Shown here piece by piece: positions 33,732 through 42,208 of a stretch of 64,000 nt of DNA. The DNA lies in contig JAFLDZ010000002.1 in the NCBI GenBank assembly GCA_017302135.1, positions 496,001-560,000 of the forward strand, in the 5' to 3' direction. The position numbers and the translations under genes are program-made. Position 1 is the first letter of the stretch, and the number at the start of each line of letters is the position of its first letter. Under the pieces are notes generated by a model. It ran no database searches and was not told the DNA's origin. It was given only the letters and a program-made list of their open reading frames with translations. This stretch comes from Lysobacterales bacterium (GTDB taxonomy: Bacteria; Pseudomonadota; Gammaproteobacteria; Xanthomonadales; Xanthomonadaceae).

Positions 33732-36026
33732 TCAACGGGCGCCGACGGCCACCTTGTTCTGCTCCTGCTGCTGGGTCTGATCGACCTGCTGCGCCTGTTG
33801 GACCGCCGGTTTGGTCGCTTCGGCCATCTTCGTGCTCTGGTCGACGCCCTGGCTCACCGCCTGGTTGTAGTCGATGTAGGAGTTCTTCGACGCCGCGCTG
33901 GTCGGATCGCCCTGCACCGCCACCAGATAGTTCTGGCCATTCGGCGCGGACGTCTTGCTGATATGGTCGATGCTCTGCAGACCAGTCGCCTTGGCGTCCG
34001 CTGCGACGGACGCCGCCGCTTTCTCCATGTCTTCACGCGACTTGAAGCCACCGCCCGGACCCAACTGTTCCAGATTCGACAGGGCTTGTTGATACAGCTT
34101 GTTGTCGGGATGGTTGGGATTGGAAATCAGCGGCTTGTCGTTCTGGGTCGGCGGCTGCAGCGTGTCGTTGCTGGCAGGAACCTGTGGCTTGTCGCTGTTC
34201 GCGGCGGGAGTCTGCGGGTTGTCCGTGACATTGGCTGCCGGCACCTGCGGCTTCTCGGCAGTGGTCTCGGCAGGCGTCTGCGGCTTGTCCGTTGGCGCTG
34301 TCTGCTGTTGCCCGGGATAAATCCCCAACGCTGTCAACGTGTCCTTGCCGGCCTTGCCGTCGACTTCCAGACCTTTCTGCTCCTGATACTTGCGCACTGC
34401 AGCTTCGGTCTGGTCGCCGAAGTAACCGGTGGTCGGCAACGGTTGACCCTGCGCATCGCGGACACCCGCATTGTTCAGCGCTTCCTGCAGGCCTTTCACG
34501 CCGTCGCCACGTTCCTCTTTGACCAGCAGCGTGTCGCTGGTGCTGCCGCTTTGGCCCCGGGGCGTCTGGCCGCCCTGGGTCTGACCGCCCTGGACCTGGG
34601 TGGGGTCGCCGCTCAGCGCACGATAGGCCTCGTCCGCACTCATGCCGCTCTTGATGTTCGCCTGGTACTGGCCGCGCATCTGGTCGAGCGCAGTGCCGAC
34701 CTGGGCGGCCGTGATCGATGCGCTGTTGCCGGCCGAATCGCCGTCGTACACGCTGCGACCGGTCCGCGGATCGGCGACGCTCGCGAATTCGCGCGCCAGC
34801 GCGAGCTGCGCGCCTTGCAGGCCCGCCGCACCGTTGGTCTCGCCGGTGATGTAATCCTTCACCTGCGGACGTTTTTCGTCGACCAGGTAATCGGCGAACA
34901 TCCGCTCCTGCAACTGCGGCGTGAATTTGGCGTTGCGATCGATGCCAAGCGCGTTGACGCCTTCCTCGAACGTGCCGGGGATCATCTGATATTTGCCGAC
35001 CGCGAACAGACGGTCGGGATCGTCGCGGGGCAGATCCTGGCGACGCATCACTTCACCCACGGTCATCTGCGAGAAGTCGATCTGGGCGCCGTTCGCATCG
35101 CCTGCGCGGCCGCGGTTGTAGGAGCCGTAACCGCCCTCACCACTTGAGATCAGCGTGCCAAGAGGATTGGTCGAACCGAAGTCATTCGGGCCACCCGGAA
35201 CCTGGTTGCCGGTCGGCTGTTGCACCGGCGCAGTCTCCCCGGGCTTCTGCTCGACAGGCGTCTGCTGCGGCGGCGTCTGCTGCTGGTCCGGTTTCAAACC
35301 GAGCGCAGTCAGCGTGTCGTTGCCGGCTTTGCCGTCGACTTCCAGACCTTTCTGTTCCTGGTACTTGCGAACCGCCGCTTCGGTCATGTCGCCGTAGTAG
35401 CCAGTGGTCGGCAACGGCTGGCCCTGCGCATCGCGGATGCCCGCGTTGTTCAGCGCTTCCTGCAGCGTCTTGATCGAATCGCCGCGCTCGCCGTGCTTCA
35501 GCACGCCGTCGGACATCGGATCGAGATTGGGGCTGGACACGGCCGCGCCATTGGACTGGATACGCCCGCTGGTGATGTCATTGATGTAGCGCTCGAAAAC
35601 CGCTGGCGGCGCTTCGACGTGCGCATGAATGGAACCGGGGCTGCCGGTATCGCCCATCCGGCCGAGGGTCTGCCCATATTCGATGCGACTACCGTTGGCC
35701 GGCTGGCTGCCTCGCTCCATGTGCAGCGCCTGGGCCAGCACCTTGCCGTTGTCGTCCACGATCTGCACGGTGTTCCATTCATCGTTCAACGCGCGGATGG
35801 TGCCTGCGGCAGGCGCCGGAATGGTCGGCGGGTCGATGATGAAATCTTTCTTGACGTGCGCCGTATCGCGGTTGGCGGTGCGCACTTCCTCGAGTTCGCC
35901 GTCGATGGTCTGGTACTGGCGACCAGCCTCGCGGCCGCTGCTGGGATGATGCTTTTCAAGATCCTGATAGCTGTTGACCTGTTCGACCCGGTTGCCCACG
36001 CTCTCGGTGATGACGTAATTCGGCAT
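33732..36026 (-). CDS. XVIPCD-containing T4SS effector candidate: M23-like, PG-binding, muramidase-like, PG-binding
   Basis: The start is ATG 36026 (MPNYVITES), with AGGAGA seven bases upstream; an upstream in-frame extension lacks support. The 764 residues read as follows. About 65-125 is an M23/lysostaphin-like segment with GQTLGRMGDTGSPG and HAHVE. About 171-245 is a PG_binding_1 domain. About 290-440 is a lysozyme/transglycosylase-like domain (SSGEGGYGSYNRG, KYQMIPGTF). About 500-575 is a second PG-binding domain nearly identical to the first, then a Pro/Gln-rich linker. From about 634 on is a C-terminal region with NPNHPDNKLYQQAL and a Gln-rich tail, matching the XVIPCD signal of Xanthomonadales effectors sent into rival bacteria by the VirB/D4 T4SS. 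The expected action is peptidoglycan cleavage in the target periplasm. No Sec signal peptide is seen, as expected. The T4SS itself is not in the window. Confidence 0.85.
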   Translation of the reverse strand: MPNYVITESVGNRVEQVNSYQDLEKHHPSSGREAGRQYQTIDGELEEVRTANRDTAHVKKDFIIDPPTIPAPAAGTIRALNDEWNTVQIVDDNGKVLAQALHMERGSQPANGSRIEYGQTLGRMGDTGSPGSIHAHVEAPPAVFERYINDITSGRIQSNGAAVSSPNLDPMSDGVLKHGERGDSIKTLQEALNNAGIRDAQGQPLPTTGYYGDMTEAAVRKYQEQKGLEVDGKAGNDTLTALGLKPDQQQTPPQQTPVEQKPGETAPVQQPTGNQVPGGPNDFGSTNPLGTLISSGEGGYGSYNRGRAGDANGAQIDFSQMTVGEVMRRQDLPRDDPDRLFAVGKYQMIPGTFEEGVNALGIDRNAKFTPQLQERMFADYLVDEKRPQVKDYITGETNGAAGLQGAQLALAREFASVADPRTGRSVYDGDSAGNSASITAAQVGTALDQMRGQYQANIKSGMSADEAYRALSGDPTQVQGGQTQGGQTPRGQSGSTSDTLLVKEERGDGVKGLQEALNNAGVRDAQGQPLPTTGYFGDQTEAAVRKYQEQKGLEVDGKAGKDTLTALGIYPGQQQTAPTDKPQTPAETTAEKPQVPAANVTDNPQTPAANSDKPQVPASNDTLQPPTQNDKPLISNPNHPDNKLYQQALSNLEQLGPGGGFKSREDMEKAAASVAADAKATGLQSIDHISKTSAPNGQNYLVAVQGDPTSAASKNSYIDYNQAVSQGVDQSTKMAEATKPAVQQAQQVDQTQQQEQNKVAVGAR

Positions 36027-36090
36027 GACGATCTCTCCTTGGTGTTCTGTTGATTGTTTGATCAGACAGTATGTGAATCGATTGGGGCGC

Positions 36091-36939
36091 TCAGGGCGCA
36101 GGTGCTTCGGGATCCTGGCTGAGATACCAGCAGTCGCCCTTGTCTTCGAAACGATAGGAATTGCCTTCCGACATGCCGTAGCGATAGCGGACAACGCGGA
36201 CGGTGTCGTTTTCCTTGGCGATGTCGAGCGTCAGCGCCGAGGCATCGACCTTGCCTTCGCTGTTCACGAAGTGATAGCTGTTGCCCGCGTAATCGACGTT
36301 GAAATCGTCGTAGGCGCGGCCGTCGACGTACACCATCCGCGTGTGGTCGCCGCGGTCGTCCGAATACAGTTCGGCCACCTTCACCACCGGCGCGGTGAAC
36401 GCGCGTTCGATGTTGTCGTCGGAGGAAAACGCTTTGAGGAAAGCATCGAAATCGCGCGACGGGCATGCGGTGGCTGCGGCCTTCGCGACCGGCTCCAGCG
36501 CCGAGACATCCCATGACTTCACTGCGAACGTAGCTTCCTCGCCCGCGACGTTCCAGCGTTCGGAAGGTCCGTAAGCGGTCACCCGGATCCGCTTGCCTTC
36601 GGCAGCATTGGCGAAATGCATGACACAGTGGCCGTCGCCGCTGCAGCTCTCCACTTCCGGCAGCGCATCGCAGACCGGCGCTTCACCGCCGACGTTTTCC
36701 TGGCACATCGGGTCGCGCATCGGCAACCAGCCCGCATCGGTCAAGCGCTTGCGCAGATCCGCGTACGGCATCTCTTTGGTGAACGCGCCCTCCACCCCCG
36801 TCGCTGCGGTCGGCGAAGCTGATGCCACGGTTGCGGCGGCGGCTGGCGCTGCAGTCGCCGGTTCGGCCGCAGGTGCGGTCGGTTTACAGGCGGCTGCCAA
36901 CAACATCAATGTCAGGATCGATGCACTTCGATAACGCAT
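36091..36939 (-). CDS. Periplasmic lipoprotein, probable immunity protein (X-Tfi) for the adjacent effectors
   Basis: Start ATG 36939 follows GAGGAA six bases upstream and gives 282 residues. The N-terminus is a lipoprotein signal with the lipobox LLAAAC, followed by an Ala/Thr/Pro-rich tether and a folded Cys-containing domain (PMCQENVGG, SCSGDGHC, a C-terminal DCWYLSQ). I recognise no named domain. It sits between two XVIPCD effector genes on the same strand, 65 nt downstream of one and 64 nt upstream of the other. Known Xanthomonas T4SS immunity proteins are periplasmic lipoproteins next to their effectors, so immunity is the likely role; which effector it neutralises is not known. A longer open frame upstream is spurious. 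Confidence 0.75.
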   Translation of the reverse strand: MRYRSASILTLMLLAAACKPTAPAAEPATAAPAAAATVASASPTAATGVEGAFTKEMPYADLRKRLTDAGWLPMRDPMCQENVGGEAPVCDALPEVESCSGDGHCVMHFANAAEGKRIRVTAYGPSERWNVAGEEATFAVKSWDVSALEPVAKAAATACPSRDFDAFLKAFSSDDNIERAFTAPVVKVAELYSDDRGDHTRMVYVDGRAYDDFNVDYAGNSYHFVNSEGKVDASALTLDIAKENDTVRVVRYRYGMSEGNSYRFEDKGDCWYLSQDPEAPAP

Positions 36940-37004
36940 ACGTGCTTCCTCATCAAAAAAGAAAATAAAACGCCACGGATCAGAGCGGCGTCGCGGCGAA
37001 AAAA

Positions 37005-38033
37005 TCAAACGGCGCGCGCACGCTCCTGGCGCGGAGCGTCGGCATGCGGGTCTGGGACTGGATTGGTTTGCGGGGCGAGCGCGCCGAGCTGCGCCGTCGA
37101 TGTCTCGATCGGCTGCGCAGCGAGTTGCGCGAGATTGAGCGGCAGCACCTTGTGCGAGACATCGCGCAGATCGCCCTGCACGGCGAACACCGCACCCGCC
37201 GGGCCGGCAACCACGTGGTCGACGTGCGACATCCCGGCGGCTCTGGTTGCGACCATCATCGAGGCTGCCGCCTGCTGCCGTTCCTGGTCGCTGGACAGTC
37301 CGGGCACCGCCGACAGCGCTGCATACATGTCGCGATAGCGCGCATGCTCGGGATGATCCGGATGCGCGACCGAGGCGGCGACGACCGTCTTGCCGGCCGA
37401 TGACTCCTGCATCTCGGGCCGTATGGCGGTCATGAGTTTGTCCAGACCATCGCCGTTGCGGCTGATGTCGTGGATGCGGTCGTAGTTGCTGACACCGTTG
37501 GCGTCGCGATAGGCGCGACCACCGGTCATGGCCTCGCGGGCGCTGTTGAAGCCGACGATGTGCGCGGCCTTGAGAAAGCCGGCGACGCGCCCGGGCTTTT
37601 CGTCCTCGCCCAGAAACCCTTGTTCCAACGCGCGCTGATGATGCTTCTCGGCGTTGAGTTTGAATGCGTTGTCCTGCAGATCCGGCGAGCGTTTGTAGGC
37701 GTCGAGATTGAGCCCGTTGTTCCAGTGGGAAGCGTCTTCGAGGAAGGCGGCCATGGCGCCGGATTTCGCCCACGCCCACTCGGATTTCTGCCCCGCCATC
37801 GCCTGGCCGAGCTTGTCCCTGTCGACGTAACCGGCTTCGGCGAGGAACTCCGCGCCGGCCTTGTAACGTCCGACGAATCCGAGACGATTCGTCGCGGCAA
37901 GATCGCCGCCGTGGCTTTCGCTCATCACGGTCGAGGCGATCAGCCTGCGGGTCATCGCGTCGTCCAATGTCGCGATATTCCCTTGTCGGTATTGCTCGGC
38001 AGTGGCCACTGCCTGTTGTCGAATATCAGCCAT
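37005..38033 (-). CDS. XVIPCD-containing T4SS effector candidate with N-terminal muramidase-like domain
   Basis: The start is ATG 38033, with GGAG seven bases upstream (a TTG one codon earlier is possible); 342 residues. The N-terminal 200 residues contain STVMSESHGGDLAATNR and GRYKAGAEFLAEAGY, a pattern resembling lysozyme-like/transglycosylase folds with Glu as a candidate acid. The C-terminal 115 residues (from HPDHPEHARYRDMY, with AAGMSHVDHVV, AVFAVQGD and a Gln-rich end) fit the XVIPCD secretion domain. There is no signal peptide. It is the first gene of the three-gene effector/lipoprotein/effector group, and its job is presumably to attack the cell wall of competing bacteria. The secretion-domain call is firmer than the catalytic call. 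Confidence 0.8.
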   Translation of the reverse strand: MADIRQQAVATAEQYRQGNIATLDDAMTRRLIASTVMSESHGGDLAATNRLGFVGRYKAGAEFLAEAGYVDRDKLGQAMAGQKSEWAWAKSGAMAAFLEDASHWNNGLNLDAYKRSPDLQDNAFKLNAEKHHQRALEQGFLGEDEKPGRVAGFLKAAHIVGFNSAREAMTGGRAYRDANGVSNYDRIHDISRNGDGLDKLMTAIRPEMQESSAGKTVVAASVAHPDHPEHARYRDMYAALSAVPGLSSDQERQQAAASMMVATRAAGMSHVDHVVAGPAGAVFAVQGDLRDVSHKVLPLNLAQLAAQPIETSTAQLGALAPQTNPVPDPHADAPRQERARAV

Positions 38034-38620
38034 CAAGCTGCTCCAAAAGGATATTCAACGAGTGTCGCTCAGCGGTGGTTATGCCTTACGACATCGATTT
38101 TCCATGACAGGTCGGTTGCGGTAAAAAGGAAGTATCGGATTGCGCTTCGCCGAAACGGGTCGACTCCTCGATCGATGCATGGTTGCGCACTGCAGGAGAT
38201 GGATATGGCACGACACCGGGTGCAGCCGCGATCGGCATGGCGCAGAGCTGGCCGGCCGGCGAAGACGCTGTTTTCGACATCCTTGACGATGCATATCCCA
38301 TTCGAGTTCCCGATCTCCTGCCGCGTTGTTTCCGGGCGGCCAGCAGGGCCGCACAGCGGACACGATTCGGGTCAGGCTAGCAATTCCGGGCGAGAGAAGG
38401 AAGTGGCGCTCCCCGGGATCGGACGCCTCACTCTGGGAGCGCATTCGAATTAACGATAAATTTACCAAGCCACCTCTCGTCGACACGAGCGGAACCTACC
38501 CGGTCCACGTTGCACAGCACCGGCACCAGGACATGCGTGACCTGCCTTGCATGCGAAGGCTCCATGAGGCGGCCGTACCAGGCAGAGCCCGATTCGGCCT
38601 CGAGCAGTCAGTATCGACGA
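38034..38620. other. Intergenic region, no gene recognised
   Basis: About 590 bp between the effector start and the OsmC stop. Small open frames here show no family features or good ribosome sites. The side nearest the effector start is the likely promoter region for the effector group, but I see no consensus promoter or stable hairpin. Confidence 0.5.
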
Positions 38621-39070
38621 TCAAATCAATGTCGCTTCGATCGTCACCGGCACCGCCAGCGCGCGCGAGATCACGCATCCGGCTTTTGCGGCGTTGGCGC
38701 TCTCGGCGAACTGTTCGGCGCTGATGCCCGGCACCGTCGCGCTGACGACCAGATGCACGCCGGTCACGGTCGGGCCCGGGTCCATCCCCGGCTCCATTGT
38801 CGCTTCGGCGCGGGTGTCGATGCGGGTCGGCGTGAAACCTGCGCGCCCCAGCACAGCCGACAGCGCCATGCTGAAACAGCCCGCATGCGCGGCCGCGAGC
38901 AGTTCTTCCGGATTGGTACCGCGCGTTTCAGGAGTGTTCCCGTCGCCGAAGCGGGTCTTGAACGAATAGTTCTGATCGGCGAACAGTCCGCTCTGCGGCG
39001 TGCTCATGACGCCCTTGCCGGTCTGGATATCGCCTTCCCAGCGCGCGGTCGCGATCCGTTTCAAAGCCAT
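38621..39070 (-). CDS. OsmC-family peroxiredoxin-like protein
   Basis: The 149 residues have the OsmC layout: an N-terminal beta region with TARWEGDIQTGKG, TNPEELLAAAHAGCFSMALS with the first Cys, and AKAGCVISRAL with the second Cys. In the family these two cysteines reduce organic hydroperoxides. AGGAG lies about eight bases upstream of the ATG at 39070. It has no partner on its strand nearby and is probably expressed alone, as osmC often is in stress response. The gene symbol is for the family; OsmC and Ohr subtypes are not distinguished with certainty, though the sequence looks OsmC-like. Confidence 0.9.
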   Translation of the reverse strand: MALKRIATARWEGDIQTGKGVMSTPQSGLFADQNYSFKTRFGDGNTPETRGTNPEELLAAAHAGCFSMALSAVLGRAGFTPTRIDTRAEATMEPGMDPGPTVTGVHLVVSATVPGISAEQFAESANAAKAGCVISRALAVPVTIEATLI

Positions 39071-39373
39071 GACGACAACTCCTCATCAACTGTTGAGCGG
39101 CCGAGTCTACGCGCTCGCCGCACCCTGGAAATGTGCCTGTGTGCGTGCCTTCGCATCAGCGGATGCAGCGCTGCGGTTGACCGAAGTCAAATACACGCAT
39201 CGCCGTACCGCAATGCGTCTTGACCCGCGCGGCGGAAGTTCCGATCCTTGGCGGGCGTCCTCAGGACGTACCGCCATGACCGCCCGCCGAGCGCCTGCTC
39301 GGACGGCAGGCTTCCCGAACGCGGACAGCCATGACGGCTCACCCCAACGCCTTTCGCGAAAGGAGAGTCGCTC
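39071..39373. other. Divergent intergenic region between osmC-like and EF-G-like genes
   Basis: About 300 bp should hold two divergent promoters. A strong AAGGAGAG ribosome site precedes the ATG at 39374. I find no clear -35/-10 pair and no gene. Confidence 0.5.
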
Positions 39374-41437
39374 ATGTCGTACTCCACAGAACACATCCGC
39401 AATGTGGCCCTTGCAGGCCACCCCGGCGCCGGCAAAACTACCTTGTTCGAAGCCCTGCTGCATGCCGGCGGCGCAGTCCAGGCGGCAGGCACCATCGAAC
39501 GCGGCAGCACGGTGTCCGATTTCGATGCCATCGAAAAAGAACGCGGACATTCCATCGACGCCGCCATCGCCAGCATCGACCACACTGCGCCCGGCCAACC
39601 GCTGATCCACGTCAATCTGATCGACACCCCCGGCTATCCGGATTTCCGCGGCCCCACGCTGTCGGCGCTGGCGGCGGTGGAAACGCTGGCGGTGGTGGTG
39701 GATGCCGACGCCGGCATCGGCTACGGCACGCGGCGGATGATGGAATACGGCCAGGCGCGCAAGCTCTGCCGGGTGCTCGTCGTCAACAAGATCGATCATG
39801 ATCCCGGCAAGCTCGGCGCGCTGCTCGACGAGCTGCGCGAGACGTTCGGCAACGAAGTGTTGCCGCTGAATCTACCCGCCGACGGCGGCAAGGCGGTCAT
39901 CGACTGCTTCGGCGAGCGTACCGGCGACAGCGATCTTGGCCCGGTCGACGACTGGCATCAGAGGATCATCGACCAGGTGGTCGAAATCAACGAAGGCGTG
40001 ATGGATCATTTCCTCGAAGTCGGCGAGGAAGGCCTGAGCGGCCAGGAACTCCACGATGCCTTCGAGCAGTGCCTGCGCGAAGGTCATCTGGTCCCGGTCT
40101 GTTTCGTTTCCGCGCGCACCGGCGTGGGCGTCAAGGAACTGCTGGATGTCGCAGAGAAACTGTTCCCGCATCCGGGCGAAGCCAATCCGCCGCCGTTCGT
40201 GAAGGGCGTGGGCGATACCGCAGCGCCGATCGTCTCGACGCCCGATGCCGCCGCGCATGTGATCGCCGATGTATTCAAGATCGTCAACGATCCCTTCGTC
40301 GGCAAGCTCGGCATCTTCCGGGTCTACCAGGGCACGGTGAAAAAGGACACGCAGTTGTTCGTCGACGACGGCAAGAAGCCGTTCAAGGTCGCGCACCTGT
40401 TCAAGATGAAGGGCAAGGAGCACGTCGAAATCGCGCAGGCGATCCCCGGCGACATCGCCGCCGTGGCCAAGATCGACGAGCTACATTTCGACGCCGTACT
40501 GCACGACAGTCACGACGAGGACCAGATCCACCTCGCGCCGCTGGATTTCCCGAAGCCGATGTTCGGCCTTGCGGTAGTGGCCGCAAGCAAAGGCCATGAG
40601 CAGAAGCTGTCGATCGCGCTGCACAAACTGGCCGAGGAAGATCCGTGCTTCCACGTCGAGCATGAGATCGAGACCAACGAAACCGTCGTGCGCGGCCTCT
40701 CCGATCTGCACCTGCGCATCAATCTGCAGCGATTGAAGGACCGTTACGGCGTGGAGGTGACCAGCCGCCCGCCGCGCATCGCCTATCGCGAAACCGTCGC
40801 TGCGAACGCCGATGGCCATCACCGCCACAAGAAGCAGACCGGCGGTGCCGGCCAGTTCGGCGAAGTGTTCCTGCGCATCGAACCGCTGCCGCGCGGCACC
40901 GGCTTCGAGTTCCTGGACGAAGTGAAAGGCGGCACGATTCCCGGGCAATTCATGCCCGCTGTCGAGAAAGGCGTGCGCCAGGTGCTGGGCAGCGGCGCGG
41001 TCGCCGGCTACCCGATGCAGGACGTGCGCGTGATCGTCTACGACGGCAAGCATCATCCCGTGGACAGCAAGGAGGTCGCGTTCGTCGCCGCCGGCAAGAA
41101 GGCGTTCCTCGACGCGATCGCGAAAGCCAGACCGCAGGTGCTGGAACCCATCGTCGACCTGGAAGTCGCCGCGCCGGAATCGCATATGGGCGATATCAGC
41201 GGCGGGCTGTCGTCGAAGCGCGCGCGCATCAACGGCACCGATTCGGTACGTGGCGGCGAAATCCTGGTCAAAGCGCAGGTGCCGCTGTCGGAACTCGAAG
41301 GCTATGCGGCGGAGCTGAAATCGATCACTGCGGGTCGCGGCCGGTATTCGCTCGACTTCAGCCACTACGAGCCGGTGCCGTCGCAGGTGCAGAACCGACT
41401 GGTCGATGCCTACAAACCGAGGCATGAGGAAGACTAG
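39374..41437 (+). CDS. Elongation factor G-like translational GTPase (EF-G paralog)
   Basis: The 687 residues follow the EF-G layout. The G domain has G1 as GHPGAGKT, a switch region with ERGHSIDAA, G3 as DTPGYPDF and G4 as NKID; domain II and the C-terminal domains IV/V follow (GGAGQFGEV, GGTIPGQFMPAVEKG, AAPESHMGDISGGLSSKR). Canonical EF-G has AHIDAGKT and DTPGHVDF; here His of the DTPGH motif is Tyr, so the residue normally thought to activate the catalytic water is absent. This marks the EF-G-like paralog family (fusA2-type) rather than the housekeeping factor, and it is not within an rpsL-rpsG-tuf operon. The role is unsettled in the family. The ribosome site is AAGGAGAG about six bases upstream. 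Confidence 0.92.
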   Translation: MSYSTEHIRNVALAGHPGAGKTTLFEALLHAGGAVQAAGTIERGSTVSDFDAIEKERGHSIDAAIASIDHTAPGQPLIHVNLIDTPGYPDFRGPTLSALAAVETLAVVVDADAGIGYGTRRMMEYGQARKLCRVLVVNKIDHDPGKLGALLDELRETFGNEVLPLNLPADGGKAVIDCFGERTGDSDLGPVDDWHQRIIDQVVEINEGVMDHFLEVGEEGLSGQELHDAFEQCLREGHLVPVCFVSARTGVGVKELLDVAEKLFPHPGEANPPPFVKGVGDTAAPIVSTPDAAAHVIADVFKIVNDPFVGKLGIFRVYQGTVKKDTQLFVDDGKKPFKVAHLFKMKGKEHVEIAQAIPGDIAAVAKIDELHFDAVLHDSHDEDQIHLAPLDFPKPMFGLAVVAASKGHEQKLSIALHKLAEEDPCFHVEHEIETNETVVRGLSDLHLRINLQRLKDRYGVEVTSRPPRIAYRETVAANADGHHRHKKQTGGAGQFGEVFLRIEPLPRGTGFEFLDEVKGGTIPGQFMPAVEKGVRQVLGSGAVAGYPMQDVRVIVYDGKHHPVDSKEVAFVAAGKKAFLDAIAKARPQVLEPIVDLEVAAPESHMGDISGGLSSKRARINGTDSVRGGEILVKAQVPLSELEGYAAELKSITAGRGRYSLDFSHYEPVPSQVQNRLVDAYKPRHEED

Positions 41438-41470
41438 ACCGCACGACGCGTCATCGCGTGAGCAAAGAAA

Positions 41471-41498
41471 ATGGCAGGAAACCGGGGTTTCCTGCCAT
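41471..41498 (-). terminator. Intrinsic terminator of ssb (13-bp perfect stem)
   Basis: A perfect 13-bp stem (ATGGCAGGAAACC and its complement, GG loop) is followed on the minus strand by TTTTCTTT, 34 nt after the ssb stop. It can also slow transcripts from the convergent EF-G-like gene. Confidence 0.9.
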
Positions 41499-41531
41499 CG
41501 TTCGGGAGCGAGCGTCGGGGTTGGACAGTTC

Positions 41532-42050
41532 TCAGAACGGAATATCGTCGTCCGAGAAATCGTCCATCGGCGGAGGGCTGCTCGCCGCCGGCTGTTGGCG
41601 CTGTCCGCCACCACCCGCACGCTGACCGCCGCCGTAGCTGCCACCACCACCTCCGCCGCTGCTCTCGCGCGGGGCACGTGCGGGGCGCTCGGCTCCGGCT
41701 CCGCCGCCGCCTTCGCCGCGACCGCCGAGCATCTGCATTTCGTCCGCGATGATGTCGGTGGTGTACTTCTCGACGCCATCCTGGCCGGTGTATTTGTCGT
41801 AGCGGATCGAGCCTTCGACGTAGACCTGGCTACCCTTGCGCAGGTACTCGCCGGCGATTTCGCCGAGCTTGCCGAAGAAGGTCACCCGGTGCCACTCGGT
41901 GCGCTCCTGGGTGTTGCCTTCTTTGTCCTTGCGGACCGAACTGGTCGCCAGACTGACTTTGGTGACGGCCATGCCGCCCTGGGTGTATTTGGTTTCGGGA
42001 TCGTTGCCGAGGTTGCCGACCAGGATCACCTTGTTGACGCCGCGTGCCAT
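41532..42050 (-). CDS. ssb: Single-stranded DNA-binding protein
   Basis: The 172 residues carry the OB-fold segment ([48 protein letters not shown]), then a Gly/Arg/Gln-rich disordered tail and the acidic tip [10 protein letters not shown] that recruits replication and repair partners. Size and tip are typical of proteobacterial SSB. The gene stands alone, divergent from ispB, with its own terminator. Confidence 0.98.
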   Translation of the reverse strand: MARGVNKVILVGNLGNDPETKYTQGGMAVTKVSLATSSVRKDKEGNTQERTEWHRVTFFGKLGEIAGEYLRKGSQVYVEGSIRYDKYTGQDGVEKYTTDIIADEMQMLGGRGEGGGGAGAERPARAPRESSGGGGGGSYGGGQRAGGGGQRQQPAASSPPPMDDFSDDDIPF

Positions 42051-42176
42051 GAACAGTTTCCTGCTGAGTCGCCGGTATTGGCGATGAGCATTGGATTATA
42101 GCCGGCCACCACCCGGGTATCGGTCTACTCCGCAAAGCCGTGTCGGAAATCTCCGAATCCACGAGGCCGGGCCTCT

Positions 42177-42182
42177 TATAAT
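42177..42182 (+). promoter_or_regulatory. Candidate -10 box TATAAT of ispB
   Basis: A perfect TATAAT lies 27 bp before the ispB ATG, which would give a leader of about 20 nt. No good -35 is seen 17 bp upstream, so the call rests on the -10 and position. The ispB ribosome site is also weak (run of C before ATG). Confidence 0.5.
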
Positions 42183-42208
42183 GCCCGTCTCACACGTCTG
42201 GACCCCCC

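Noticed and set aside
33253..33735. 160-codon frame upstream of the PKS
   Set aside because: No domain, crosses the hairpin at 33674-33702 and the AT-rich promoter region; no ribosome site.
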